From contig JADJVG010000011.1 of NCBI GenBank assembly GCA_016716675.1, positions 58,097 to 122,096 on the forward strand: a stretch of DNA of 64,000 nucleotides, in the 5' to 3' direction. Source of the stretch: Hyphomicrobium sp. (GTDB taxonomy: Bacteria > Pseudomonadota > Alphaproteobacteria > Rhizobiales > Hyphomicrobiaceae). Under the pieces are notes generated by a model. It saw only the letters and a program-made list of their open reading frames with translations. It searched no databases and had not been told where the DNA came from. The position numbers were made by a program, and so were the translations under genes. This document shows, piece after piece, positions 55,701 through 64,000 of this stretch (position 1 is the first letter of the stretch; every line of letters starts with the position of its first letter).

Positions 55701-56639
55701 ATGATGACCGCGACCGCCCCCCTCCGCCCATTTGACGTCCGCATGATCTCGGTCGGCGAAGGGCATTGGATTTACGTCGAGGAAGTCGGCACCAAAGGTG
55801 GCCGTCCGATCCTCTTTTTGCACGGCGGCCCGGGAAGCGGCGCCCAGCATGCCCACCGCGTGCTGTTCGATCCCGAGCGCGATCATGCGTTTCTGTTCGA
55901 TCAGCGCGGCGCCGGCCGCAGCCATCCGTATCTGTCGTGCGACGCCAACTCGACCCAACATCTGATAGCCGACATCGAAACGATCCGCGCGCATTTCGGT
56001 ATCGAGCAATGGGTCGTCGTTGGCGGCTCGTGGGGTTCGACGCTGGCGGTGGCCTATGCCGAAGCGCACCCGCAGCGCGTTGCAGGCATGGTGCTGCGCG
56101 CTGTCTTCCTTGGTTCGCATCGCGAAGTGCATTGGGCGTTCATCGAGGGACCGCGCACCTTCCGGCCGGAACTCTATGCGGCATTCCGGGATTGGTTGCC
56201 GAATGCCGAGCGGCACGCACCACTTGACGCTTACGTGCGCCGCCTGACGGATCCCGACCCGGAAGTCCATGCGCCTGCCGCCCATGTCTGGAACGCTTAC
56301 GAACGCATTTTATCAGAAGTGCAGCCGCCATCGCCGACGCTGCCGCAGATTTTCTCGTCGCAAGCCCGCGTGCCACCGACGCCGATCATGGAAGCCCACT
56401 ACATTGCCAACAACTTCTTTCTTGAACCGGGCGAGTTGCTGGCCAATGCCGATCGCCTGACGGGCATTGCGGGCACCATCGTGCAAGGCCGCTATGATCT
56501 GATATGTCCGCCAGAAAACGCTTACGCGCTTGCCTCTGCATGGCGCGGATCAAAACTTCAACTGATCGACACGGCCGGGCATGCGATGACCGAGCCCGGC
56601 ATTATCGACGCCATGCGCGCGGCCCTCGCCGCGCTTTAG
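55701..56639 (+). CDS. pip: Prolyl aminopeptidase (alpha/beta hydrolase)
   Basis: This 312-residue enzyme removes N-terminal proline from peptides. The alpha/beta hydrolase signs are FLHGGPGSGAQH (oxyanion loop), FLFDQRGAGRSHPY, the nucleophile VVVGGSWGSTLAVAYA (Ser110) and the later VQGRYDLICPP and DTAGHAMTEPG with Asp and His. HGGPG with DQRGAGRS is characteristic of prolyl iminopeptidase family S33. It lies alone, divergent from the secreted protein to its left and convergent with the small gene at 56666. Confidence 0.93.
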   Translation: MMTATAPLRPFDVRMISVGEGHWIYVEEVGTKGGRPILFLHGGPGSGAQHAHRVLFDPERDHAFLFDQRGAGRSHPYLSCDANSTQHLIADIETIRAHFGIEQWVVVGGSWGSTLAVAYAEAHPQRVAGMVLRAVFLGSHREVHWAFIEGPRTFRPELYAAFRDWLPNAERHAPLDAYVRRLTDPDPEVHAPAAHVWNAYERILSEVQPPSPTLPQIFSSQARVPPTPIMEAHYIANNFFLEPGELLANADRLTGIAGTIVQGRYDLICPPENAYALASAWRGSKLQLIDTAGHAMTEPGIIDAMRAALAAL

Positions 56640-56665
56640 GTGCGATTTCAGAGCCCCAACAAAAC

Positions 56666-56965
56666 TCAATCGAGTTTGCAGAGCGTCGCTGAGCCGTGGC
56701 AGCTCCAGCCAATGCTTGCGGCTTCGCATTTGTAAGTCCGCGGACCGAACGAGTAGCCGGGCGTGCCGTTGCCCGTCACCCACGTTCCATAGATGCCCCA
56801 GTCGACGGCTTGCAGCAGCGCGGCATCAACCTGGAACTTGGCCAGCCCTTCCGTCAACGCGTTACCCTGCGCCGCCTTTTTGAAGCACGACTTGGCTTCT
56901 GCGGGCACGGCGCTGACGACCGCCAACGCGGCGGCAACAAGTGCTAATTTCGAAATCTTCAACAT
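56666..56965 (-). CDS. Small secreted cysteine-containing protein
   Basis: This 99-residue protein has a signal peptide (MLKISKLALVAAALAVVSAV, cleavage near AEAKSCF). The mature 75 residues contain four cysteines (SCFKKAAQ, YKCEAASIGWSCHG, TLCKLD), enough for two disulfides. The sequence GTPGYSFGPRTYKCEAASIG is distinctive. No family is recognised, but the pattern fits small periplasmic or exported proteins of alphaproteobacteria. It converges with the pip gene. Confidence 0.68.
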   Translation of the reverse strand: MLKISKLALVAAALAVVSAVPAEAKSCFKKAAQGNALTEGLAKFQVDAALLQAVDWGIYGTWVTGNGTPGYSFGPRTYKCEAASIGWSCHGSATLCKLD

Positions 56966-57171
56966 CGGCAGTTTCTCCTCAACCTTAAGCGCGCTTCACG
57001 CACGCCTTAGCTTCAGGCTTTTAGATGAGTCGCCGGACCGTTGCGCTTCGAACGTGCGCGCGGGCCTGGGAGGCAGCGGAAGGCCCCGCTCCCAAAAGAT
57101 GCTGTGAACCTTCGCCACTCTGTACCATGCCCTCCGGAGATCATCCGTCGTGGGCGGCACAGCACGAGGGC

Positions 57172-57663
57172 TCACTCCGTTGCCGCTGCCGGCGTGACAA
57201 CCAATTCGCTGACCATGGTTGGGCCGTGCGTCGCGCAGATGATCTTGAACATGCCAGCCTTATGGGCCCTGAATGAAACGCTGTGCGCCTCACCGCGCTT
57301 CAGGGTGAAGCTTTGGTCATAGCCTTCAATGGTGGTCGGATGGCTGGCACCGTTGATGCCGACGAATTGCAGCGTCACGTCATCGCCCTGGTTGACGGTG
57401 ATCTGCTGCGCTGACCATAGGTACGTCGAGACTTCCCAGCGGCCTTCGGCATTCGGCTGTTTCAAGACAATGCCGCTGCCCTCGGGCAGGGCGGCCGTCG
57501 GAAAGGGCTCCTTGTCAACCGTCACGCCGCCCTTCGGCTCAATGGCCGCGAGGGTAAACGTGCGCTTAGAGTTTGCGGCCGCAGCCGTCGTCGCAAAACC
57601 AATGGCAACGGCGGCGGATACGATCAGCAGGTCCTTGAGAGACAAGGTGGGCACTCCTTCCAT
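57172..57663 (-). CDS. Exported cupredoxin-like protein
   Basis: This 163-residue protein has a signal peptide (LLIVSAAVAIGFATTAAAA) and one cupredoxin domain. Copper-ligand candidates are His108 (GASHPTTIEGY), and Cys143, His146 and Met150 in IICATHGPTM, the order His-Cys-His-Met of type 1 copper sites. The domain resembles the C-terminal domain of nitrous oxide reductase or cytochrome oxidase subunit II, but has one Cys only, so it is not a CuA site. It might carry electrons or copper in the periplasm. A TTG at 57645 after GGAG is an alternative start. Confidence 0.78.
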   Translation of the reverse strand: MEGVPTLSLKDLLIVSAAVAIGFATTAAAANSKRTFTLAAIEPKGGVTVDKEPFPTAALPEGSGIVLKQPNAEGRWEVSTYLWSAQQITVNQGDDVTLQFVGINGASHPTTIEGYDQSFTLKRGEAHSVSFRAHKAGMFKIICATHGPTMVSELVVTPAAATE

Positions 57664-58037
57664 TGAATAGCGTTTCGACCATAGTTCCGTGTTCGGATGT
57701 CATAGTCGAGGGGCGACCGGCCTTTTTGGGGGGCGTTCGACCGCACCACGTGAGCAGAACATGAGGGTTTGATGTCTGATCAGGGACGGGCAGCCGCCGG
57801 CGGCGATCCCGCCGGCCACGTGCCCCGCGACACTCTCCCCGCAGCGCAGCAAATCCTTGACTTGTCTGTCGAACGCACGCATACACGAGGCATTGCTCTT
57901 CTATGGCGCTCGGGTCCTCGTGCCACATCAAGCGTTGCTAACCAACGCGCTCGACCCTGCATTCAAGACCAATCCGAACAAAAATAGGCCACCCCCGCAA
58001 GCGCCGGTGTGGGCCATGGGACGAGACATCCGAGCCA
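57664..58037. other. Intergenic region upstream of the RNA helicase gene
   Basis: About 370 bases between the divergent cupredoxin and helicase genes must hold both promoters. The short frames present lack coding character. DEAD-box genes of the RhlE type often carry long cold-responsive leaders, so this stretch could be a 5' leader, but I saw no specific element. Confidence 0.35.
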
Positions 58038-60176
58038 GTGCGCCGGTCTCGAAGCCCTTGGGAAAATTTCACTTTGACATCTCCGACATTCGAGACCTTC
58101 GGCTTTGCCGAACCTCTCGCCCGTGCCCTCACGCAGGTTGGGTACACGACGCCGACACCGATTCAGGTGCAGGCGCTGCCGCCGCAGCTTGAAGGCCGCG
58201 ACCTGCTGGGTCTCGCCGAAACCGGCTCCGGCAAGACGGCAACGTTCGTATTGCCGCTGCTGCAGGCCATCGCCGCCAACCCGGTCGAACTCGGCTGGAA
58301 ACAGGTTCACACCCTCATTCTCGCGCCAACCCGCGAACTCGCCGTCCAGATCGATCTGGAAGTGGCATCGCTGGCGCGCAACATGAACATCCGCCGTGCC
58401 GTCATTCTTGGCGGAGTCAGCAAGGGCCCGCAGATCAACGCTTTGAAGCGTGGCGTGCATGTGTGCGTCGCGACGCCTGGCCGTTTGCTCGATCACGTCA
58501 ATATGCGCTCGTGCGATCTCTCTGGCGTGCATACGCTGGTGCTCGATGAAGCCGACCGTATGTTCGACATGGGCTTCATTCGCGACATCAAGAAAATCGT
58601 CTCGCTGATCCCGATGAAGCGCCGCACGGCGTTGTTCTCGGCCACGATGCCGCCGGAAATTCGCAAGTTCGCTTACGAAATTCTGCAAGACCCATTCCGC
58701 GTCGACCTGTCCACCAAGACCATGGTCGTCGACCGCATCGACCAGAAGGTCATGGTTGTACGCTCGGCTGAAAAGCAGAGCCGCCTGCACACCATCCTCG
58801 CCGATCCGGCTTGCGAACGGGTGATCGTGTTCACGCGCACCAAGCGTGGCGCGGACCGTGTTGCCGAACGTCTCGGCATGGCTGGCATTAACTCGGCAGC
58901 GTTCCACGGCAACAAGGCCCAGAACGCACGCCAGCGCGCATTGAATGATTTTATGGCGGGCCATACCCGCGTGCTCGTTGCGACCGACATTGCCGCCCGC
59001 GGCATCGACGTCAACAACATCACGCACGTCATCAACTTCGACATGCCGCTCGATCCGGAAACCTTACGTCCATCGCGTCGGCCGCACTGCGCGCAAGGGC
59101 ACCAGCGGCATCGCGATCTCGTTGTGTGATCCGTCGGAACGCGCTGAAATCAAGGCGATCGAACGCCTGATGAAGCAGACGATCGAAGTCATCGACGATG
59201 TCGGCGGCGAACACCTGCCGATGCCGGAAAAGCGCCCGCACCACGCACACGATGCGCCGCGCCGCGAAGGCGCGCACCGCAAGGGTCCGCCGCGTGGCGA
59301 TCGCAAGCCGTTCGGTGATCGCGCACCGCGCGACGCCGGTCGTGCTGACAGCGACCGCGCTCCGCGCCGCTCGTTTGATCGTCACGATGATGCTCCGCGC
59401 GCACCGCGCACGGTAGAAGCCGGCGGCTTCAACCCGGCAGCCGAATTGCATCGCCCCGATACCGACCGCCCTGCAGATCGTCCCGCCCGTTCGGAACGGC
59501 CTGCTCGCGGTGATCGCCCCGAACGTGCGTTCGACAAACCACGCGAATTCAAACCGCGTGAGTTCAAACCGCGTGATGGTGCCCCTCGCGAAGATCGTCC
59601 GCGCGCCGACAAGCCGCGCTTCGATAAACCCCGCGAAGGTGGACGCAGCGAGCGCCCGCGTAGTGAAGGCTTTAAAGTTGACGCCCCCCGCGGCGAAGGC
59701 CGCTCTTTCGAAGCCGGGGTCCCAAGCCCGAATGGAAGCGCGATGGCGACAAGCCACGCAACGACCGTCCGCGCTCAGATGCCCCGCGCAGCGATAAGCC
59801 CCGCCACGAAGGCCCGCGTTCTGAAGGCCCGCGCCACGAGCGTCCGCGCTTCGATGGCCCGCGTCCTGAACGCACCACCGATCGCAGTTCTGAAGCACGC
59901 GGCCCCAAGCCAGAGTGGAAGCGCGATGGCGAAGCCCCCCGTCACAATGGGCCACGTCACGACGGTCCACGTTCGGATAAGCCCCGCCACGACGGCCCGC
60001 GTACGGACGGCCCGCGCGCCGACAAGCCATCACATGGCAAACCGCATACCGGCGGTGCGCCGCATCGTGCAGGCCCAAAGCCCAGCGGCGAGCGCAATTG
60101 GGATGGCCAGAAGCCGCCGAAATTTCTGAAGCAGCGCGATGGCGGTCGTCCGACGAACCGCAAGCCGGCCGCTTAA
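58038..60176 (+). pseudogene. RhlE-like DEAD-box RNA helicase, frame broken twice
   Basis: The frame from 58038 encodes an ATP-dependent RNA helicase: PTPIQVQALPP (Q motif), LAETGSGKTA (motif I), APTRELA (Ia), VATPGRLLDH, VLDEADRMFDMGF (II), FSATMPPE (III), VFTRTKRGADR, and VATDIAARGIDV (V). At 59064 one extra T shifts the frame; from 59065 the next frame gives YVHRVGRTARKGTSG (motif VI). At about 59715 one missing C shifts it back, and the tail KPEWKRDGDKPRNDRP... runs to TAA 60176. Correcting both gives one protein of about 710 residues with a long basic Arg/Pro/Asp-rich tail that should bind RNA. A TTG at 58074 may be the true start. Confidence 0.85.
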
Positions 60177-60206
60177 GTCAGCCGGCCGCTCAGAACTAGC
60201 AAAAGC

Positions 60207-60238
60207 AAAAAGGCCGGGGAGCATGCTCCCCGGCCTTT
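60207..60238. terminator. Bidirectional intrinsic terminator
   Basis: AGGCCGGGGAGCATGCTCCCCGGCCT-type perfect palindrome (60211-60236) is flanked by an A run and TTT. It lies between the helicase stop (60176) and the convergent LTXXQ gene (60276), serving both. Confidence 0.88.
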
Positions 60239-60275
60239 CTCACGCGCAGCGCACCCGCAGGCGCCGGGCGCAAAC

Positions 60276-60977
60276 TTAATTCTTGTCCGCCGGCGTTTCG
60301 GGTGCCGCAGCGTCGTCACCAGCCGCAGCATCAGGACCGGCATCATTCATCACCGGACCACCGCGGTCGCCGCCATGGCGTCCGCCCCAGCCACCGTGAT
60401 GACCATCATGATGGCCACGACCGCCTGCGCCCCAGCCGCCACCATGGGCCCAGCGCTTACCCATTTGTCCGCGCCCGCCCATACCCGGCGCAAGGTCACG
60501 CATCACCGGACGAAGTACGTCCTTCTGCTCATCCGAGAGAGAAGAGTAAAACGGTGTGAACGCGGATGAAAAGGCTTTCATGCGCTCGGCCCGCTCGGCC
60601 ATATGCTGGCTCATCTTTTCGAGACGTTCCGCCATGTTCGGACGCTTGTCGTCGTCCGTCTTTCCATCGGCAGTGTCTTTGCTGCGCTCGGCACGGCGTT
60701 CGTCGCGCATTTTCTTGCGTTCCGCCATCTTATCTTGGCGGTCTTTCATGAAGGCACGCGCTTGAGTTTCAAGCGGCTCCCAGAGCTTCTCCTGCTCAGC
60801 AGTCAACTTGAGCGCGGCTTTCGCCATCGCGATCTTGCCTTCTTCAAGACGGGTGCGCGTTTCCGGGCTCATGTTATGCCAACCGCGATGATCGCTGGAT
60901 TTGGCAACAGCCACTGTCACAGGCACGGCCACCACGGCAGCAATCGCCAGCCAGGTACCACGAGAAAAATTCTTCAT
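60276..60977 (-). CDS. Spy/CpxP-like LTXXQ periplasmic protein, His-rich tail
   Basis: This 233-residue protein begins with a signal or anchor helix (WLAIAAVVAVPVTVAVA). The body is helical with two LTxxQ-type motifs, LTAEQ (58-62) and LSDEQ (147-151), characteristic of Spy/CpxP chaperones and metal-stress proteins. Between them are charged helices (KKMRDERRAERSKDTADGK). Residues 170-205 are rich in Gly and His (RGHHDGHHGGWGGRHGGD), which could bind metal, and an acidic Ala/Asp tail follows. A longer frame runs to 61223, but MKNFSRGTW at 60977 gives the signal. Its partner two-component system is not in the window. Confidence 0.8.
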   Translation of the reverse strand: MKNFSRGTWLAIAAVVAVPVTVAVAKSSDHRGWHNMSPETRTRLEEGKIAMAKAALKLTAEQEKLWEPLETQARAFMKDRQDKMAERKKMRDERRAERSKDTADGKTDDDKRPNMAERLEKMSQHMAERAERMKAFSSAFTPFYSSLSDEQKDVLRPVMRDLAPGMGGRGQMGKRWAHGGGWGAGGRGHHDGHHGGWGGRHGGDRGGPVMNDAGPDAAAGDDAAAPETPADKN

Positions 60978-61353
60978 GCATTGTCTCCTTAAACCGGGCC
61001 ACACAGCATTGGGGGGAGCGTCTGCCGTGGCCTTCGCGAAATAGAACGGTGGGGGCTGTGCTTTCCGTCGCCCGGACTGGGCGAGCGGGCAAAATTTCCC
61101 GCGCTGATCGCGTTCCGCTAATTCGCCGTAATGCCGCCACACCGTTGGCCAGCCGTCATATTCACCGTCGTGCATGGCGGACAGGACACACCCCAAGCGT
61201 GGAAAGAGCGTGACGCCCTTCATGGGTTTGAAGGCCGGTGCGCCAGTGCGCTAGAACAATGGGCAAAAGTGCAGGGTCTGCAACGGCTCAGGTAGCGTGT
61301 GCCTTGTCTTCAAAGAGACCCTTAGGTTGGCGATGATAGTAAGCGGGGCGCGG
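60978..61353. other. Divergent intergenic region
   Basis: About 375 bases lie between the divergent LTXXQ and YiiX-like genes. On the minus strand the LTXXQ frame stays open to 61223, but the peptide is not typical coding sequence and part of it (FYFAKATADAPP) resembles translated dispersed repeats seen in many genomes. Promoters for both genes must lie here; no operator was recognised. Confidence 0.4.
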
Positions 61354-62289
61354 ATGAAACGATCGGCTCTTTGGCGTTGGCTGGTAGGCATCGTCCTGCT
61401 GGGCGCCGCAGCGGGCAGTGCCTTTGCGTTATCCTCCGATGGCCCGTCTAAGAGCGCCGTGGAAGCGACCGGCAAGGCGCTGGATGACGTCTGGCCCAAG
61501 CCCGTCGGCGAATTTCTGCAAGGCAATTATCTGCAGCGCGCCGATGTCGTATTGACCCGGCGCAGCGGCGATTTCGCATCCACCATCATTCGCTGGGCAA
61601 CCAATTCCGCCTTCTCACATGCGGCTATGGTCTATACGGGGGCGCAATTCGATCAGGGCATTTCAGGAACGTTCGTGATCGAAGCCGGCACCAGCGGCGT
61701 CGACCTGACAAAACTCAGTGACTATGCAGAGCACAAGAGCACCTACGTCGCCATCCGCCGTTTCAAACGCGAATGGTTCACCTCCGCGCGCCAATCACGG
61801 GTGCGCGGCGTGTTGCTCGACAAAATCAAAGACAGTTACGATTACTGGGCCATCTGGCACATTGCGCGCAATTTGTGGTTTGGCGTGCAATCCAAAATCA
61901 GCACCAAAGAGAAAACTGTTGAAGCCTACCATGAACGCGATTGGCAGCCGCCGAACGAATATATCTGTTCCGGCCTCGTGCAGATTGGTTTTGTTCAAGC
62001 CACTATTGACCATCAAGCGCGGCGAACTTTCGCCCGAAGTGTTGCGCGACGTGGTGTTTTCCAAGAGTGCGCGGAAAGCCGCCTGCCACCGCCCGGTTCA
62101 TGGAAAATGCTGGGTGACGATGCCAAGCTGACGGCTGGGCTGTTTCAGGATGTTCTGAACGACGAGTTGTACGCGATTACGCCGGAAGATCTGGCGCAGA
62201 CCGATAAGCTCGAATGGCTATACCTGATCAAAGATGGCGCGGTTTATAAAATCAGCAGCTATGCCGATGTTCTGAAGCTCGTGAATTGA
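61354..62289 (+). CDS. YiiX/YebB-like NlpC/P60 family cysteine hydrolase, with a probable internal double frameshift
   Basis: This 311-residue exported protein has a signal helix (LWRWLVGIVLLGAAAGSAFA) and a permuted NlpC/P60 fold: LQRADVVLTRRSGDFASTII, SAFSHAAMVY (His89), FVIEAGTSGVDL (Glu110) and NEYICSGLV (Cys205). The likely activity is amide or thioester hydrolysis in the cell envelope. Between about 62010 and 62090 the current frame reads HQARRTFARSVARRG, rich in rare CGA codons, while the next frame reads IKRGELSPEVLRDVVFSKSA, which looks more genuine. The original frame resumes at PPPGSWKM. Two compensating one-base errors explain it. A terminator-like hairpin follows. Confidence 0.78.
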   Translation: MKRSALWRWLVGIVLLGAAAGSAFALSSDGPSKSAVEATGKALDDVWPKPVGEFLQGNYLQRADVVLTRRSGDFASTIIRWATNSAFSHAAMVYTGAQFDQGISGTFVIEAGTSGVDLTKLSDYAEHKSTYVAIRRFKREWFTSARQSRVRGVLLDKIKDSYDYWAIWHIARNLWFGVQSKISTKEKTVEAYHERDWQPPNEYICSGLVQIGFVQATIDHQARRTFARSVARRGVFQECAESRLPPPGSWKMLGDDAKLTAGLFQDVLNDELYAITPEDLAQTDKLEWLYLIKDGAVYKISSYADVLKLVN

Positions 62290-62319
62290 CCCCGGGCGCG
62301 GATTGCGCGCCACGGGGTC
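62288..62319 (+). terminator. Hairpin after the YiiX-like gene
   Basis: GACCCCG-GGCGCG and GCGCGCC-ACGGGGTC pair with one bulge, overlapping the stop codon. No T run follows, so it is a weak terminator or a 3' end stabiliser between convergent genes. Confidence 0.4.
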
Positions 62320-62354
62320 TCATTCAATCCACCAATAATCCACCAAGTCTTTGA

Positions 62355-63197
62355 TCACTCTGGAGTTGGAACCGGTGGCGTTTCACCGCCCTCGGTTTCG
62401 GGCACTGCGTCGGCGGCAGGCGCGCTCTCCGGTGCTGGTTCAGAGGCCGGCTGTTGAGCTGGCTCATCTCCTGCCGGCTCACCTGTTGGCGGTGCCATTG
62501 ACGGCACGAAATCCATGCGCGCGGCGTCATCTTCCGCTGCAGCTTTTGCAGCCGGTGAAATGGCTGGATCGCTGTCCGGTGTCGCAGTCGGTTCTGGTGC
62601 CGCTTCGGCTTTCGATGCCTCGGGCGGCGTAACCTCAGAATTTGCAGGCGCTGCATCGGGCTGGGTCGGCGCGGCGTCGGCTTGCGATGCAGGCGGCTCG
62701 GCGGCAGGGGGCATTGGCGCTTCCGCCTTTGCTGCTGCCGGCGTTTCCGCAGGCTCAGAGGCCTTGGCAACTGGTTCGGCGGGCTGAGGCGCGGCGCTCG
62801 CCGCAGGCGCAGGTGGCGCGGCCGGAACAGACGGCGAGCCATCCGAAGTCAGGTCGTTATTCGTCCTGATTGTTTCGGGTTCTGACGGCTGCGCGTAGAC
62901 GACGCGATCCTGTTTCGCGATGCATCCGGCGACGCAGATCACCAGATCCTCATTGGGTCGCTTCAGCATAATTTCGCGTACGGCGCGCGTGGCGCCTGAC
63001 AGCCAGTGGGTATCGCCCATGCCGTCTTCCGGAACTGTGAAGAGTCTTTTTCCGCTCGGCGCGCCGGCCTGAGGTGCGGCTGCGGTGCCCGACGGAGTCG
63101 GGGCGGGTGCGTCGGCAATCGCTATCGGGATCAACGTCCAACTGATTGCGGCCGAGACGGCAATGCGGCTGGCCACGCGAACGGATTTACGAAACAT
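62355..63197 (-). CDS. Secreted Pro/Ala-rich protein with a C-x-x-G-C motif
   Basis: This 280-residue protein has a signal peptide (SRIAVSAAISWTLIPIAIAD). Residues of about 50-110 form a compact region ending in EDLVICVAGCIAKQDRVVYA with two cysteines (88 and 92). The remaining 165 residues are a low-complexity chain of Pro, Ala and Glu (PAETPAAAKAEAPMPPAAEP), likely an extended periplasmic spacer. ATG 63197 is preceded by GAGAG; a GTG one codon earlier also exists. The next upstream gene on the same strand is a paralogue with the same C-x-A-G-C motif, so these are a tandem pair. Function is unknown. Confidence 0.72.
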   Translation of the reverse strand: MFRKSVRVASRIAVSAAISWTLIPIAIADAPAPTPSGTAAAPQAGAPSGKRLFTVPEDGMGDTHWLSGATRAVREIMLKRPNEDLVICVAGCIAKQDRVVYAQPSEPETIRTNNDLTSDGSPSVPAAPPAPAASAAPQPAEPVAKASEPAETPAAAKAEAPMPPAAEPPASQADAAPTQPDAAPANSEVTPPEASKAEAAPEPTATPDSDPAISPAAKAAAEDDAARMDFVPSMAPPTGEPAGDEPAQQPASEPAPESAPAADAVPETEGGETPPVPTPE

Positions 63198-63316
63198 CAC
63201 AAACTCTCACCACACAAAGACACCATGCTCGACACTGCCGCGACATAGTAAAAAATTAGTTACGAATGCCGCGTCAAAGCCTTTCATTTTTGTCCTCCTC
63301 GCGGGGAACATGCGGT

Positions 63317-64000
63317 CTAGTCGCGCCACGCGATCCGTGTTTGCGCATAGGCGTGGCGTTCATGCCGCGACTGATGCAGCTCGCCCGCTACCGACGTGCG
63401 CTTCGGTTCATGGCCGTGCGCGAACACAATCGTCGTGCGCCAAGACTGATTGATGAGTGATGTTTGGCGTGCGCTTGGCGCTTGTTCAACCTTTGCCAAC
63501 CGCGTGCTTTCGGTCTGTGGCTGCTCAATGATTGCACCGTTGTGGCCGACTTGCAGTCGTGATCGAATTCGCGCCGCAATGATGGCAGACTGCGCGCCTG
63601 CAGAAGCGTGTTCCACCGGCGCAAGCGCAGCAACCCGAACGGGCGGTGGCGTGACAGGCTGCGCTTGGGCGACGGCGATGCGGCGTTCGGCTTTGCAGGG
63701 CGCGCAGGCGGCTCCCGATGCTCAGTGGTATTCGGCGCGCGGGCGCAGATTTCCGCTCCGGCGGGTCGTAGCACCCGGCGATGCACGGCAATTCACCCTC
63801 TTCGAGCCCTGCCGCAGCCGGATCCGGTGCAGCGTTCGAAGAATTCGGCTCGAACTCGCCACCAGTTGACGCCACCGGCAGTACAGCCGGCACTACGGCT
63901 GCGATATAGACGATCTCGTCTTTTGTCGTCCGGCAGCCCGCCTCGCACACCACGACCGATTTGTCGGGATTGGCCAGCGCCAACGGATGTTGCTTTAAAA
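63317..64000 (-). pseudogene. Paralogous secreted C-x-A-G-C protein, truncated by the window edge and frameshifted
   Basis: The gene enters from the right edge. The first frame reads LKQHPLALANPDKSVVVCEA then GCRTTKDEIVYIAAVVPAV, closely matching EDLVICVAGCIAKQDRVVYA of the neighbouring gene. A second cysteine motif follows (LPCIAGCYDPPERK). Beyond about 63770 this frame becomes Arg/Cys-rich nonsense, while another frame continues sensibly from KAERRIAVAQAQPVTPPP to HEPKRTSVAGELHQSRHERH and stops at 63317. One or more one-base indels between 63620 and 63770 fit. The true start lies outside the window. Confidence 0.6.

Noticed and set aside
57963..60078. Two long minus-strand frames opposite the helicase
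   Set aside because: The plus strand carries complete DEAD-box motifs once two indels are corrected; the minus frames are Arg/Ala-rich shadows.

Overview
The window reads as chromosomal DNA of a high-GC alphaproteobacterium, most likely order Hyphomicrobiales (Hyphomicrobium-like). The basis is gene content and family style: alphaproteobacterial cytochrome bc1 operon, HvrA-type H-NS protein, DUF6111 beside a Nudix/CCA-transferase pair, a plcP-btaA-btaB lipid-remodelling cluster, a heterodimer-type methylmalonyl-CoA mutase, and a CtrA-like TTAA-N7-TTAA site. Genus is inference. There are no rRNA or tRNA genes, CRISPR arrays, intact transposons or prophage. Almost everything is ordinary core or envelope metabolism.

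Layout. 0-3 kb: a membrane protein tail, a small secreted protein, MTA phosphorylase and a DUF937 protein. 3-6 kb: Rieske protein, cytochrome b and cytochrome c1 in one minus-strand operon. 6-13.5 kb: TrmL, TonB siderophore receptor, ABC exporter, HemF and an Old Yellow Enzyme. 13.5-17.4 kb: a lysozyme-like secreted protein, then Nudix/DUF6111/CCA transferase and a small membrane protein. 17.5-21.6 kb: a PlcP-like phosphoesterase, BtaA and BtaB behind a Pho-box-like sequence, then an OxyR-like regulator lacking the peroxidatic cysteine. 22-26.4 kb: a DUF7282-like protein, an Ala/Glu-repeat protein, groES-groEL with a CIRCE-like operator, and an H-NS-like protein. 26.4-29.9 kb: a MacA/MacB-type operon. 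30-38 kb: SodB, two patatin-like proteins, CFA synthase, DUF4236 and a HerA-like ATPase. 38-51.5 kb: mutA and mutB 9 kb apart, flanking an L,D-transpeptidase, flavoprotein, GIY-YIG protein, RlpA, CinA-like, creatininase-like, SfsA, and exported MsrB and MsrA. 51.5-64 kb: a lower-GC unknown gene, cytochrome c4-like protein, GFA protein, prolyl aminopeptidase, cupredoxin, RhlE-like helicase, a Spy/LTXXQ protein, a YiiX-like hydrolase and two paralogous secreted proteins with a C-x-A-G-C motif.

How genes work together. The clearest functional unit is plcP-btaA-btaB: PlcP would release diacylglycerol from phospholipids under phosphate starvation, and BtaA/BtaB would rebuild it into a phosphorus-free betaine lipid. 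The MacA-like adaptor carries an insertion with two LTxxQ motifs, and a free-standing LTXXQ protein lies 30 kb away. Exported MsrA/MsrB, SodB and the OxyR-like regulator point to envelope and oxidative stress handling.

A general caution: at least six genes show sudden frame changes best explained by one- or two-base indels, some in short homopolymers (Nudix N-terminus, rlpA, cinA tail, helicase twice, the YiiX-like gene twice, the last gene). Several of these are conserved, so uncorrected sequencing errors are as likely as real pseudogenes. I did not find a convincing wholly new system. The best leads are the Pho-linked lipid cluster, the LTXXQ insertion in the efflux adaptor, the cysteine-less OxyR homologue, the C-x-A-G-C secreted family and a vestigial second GroEL tail.
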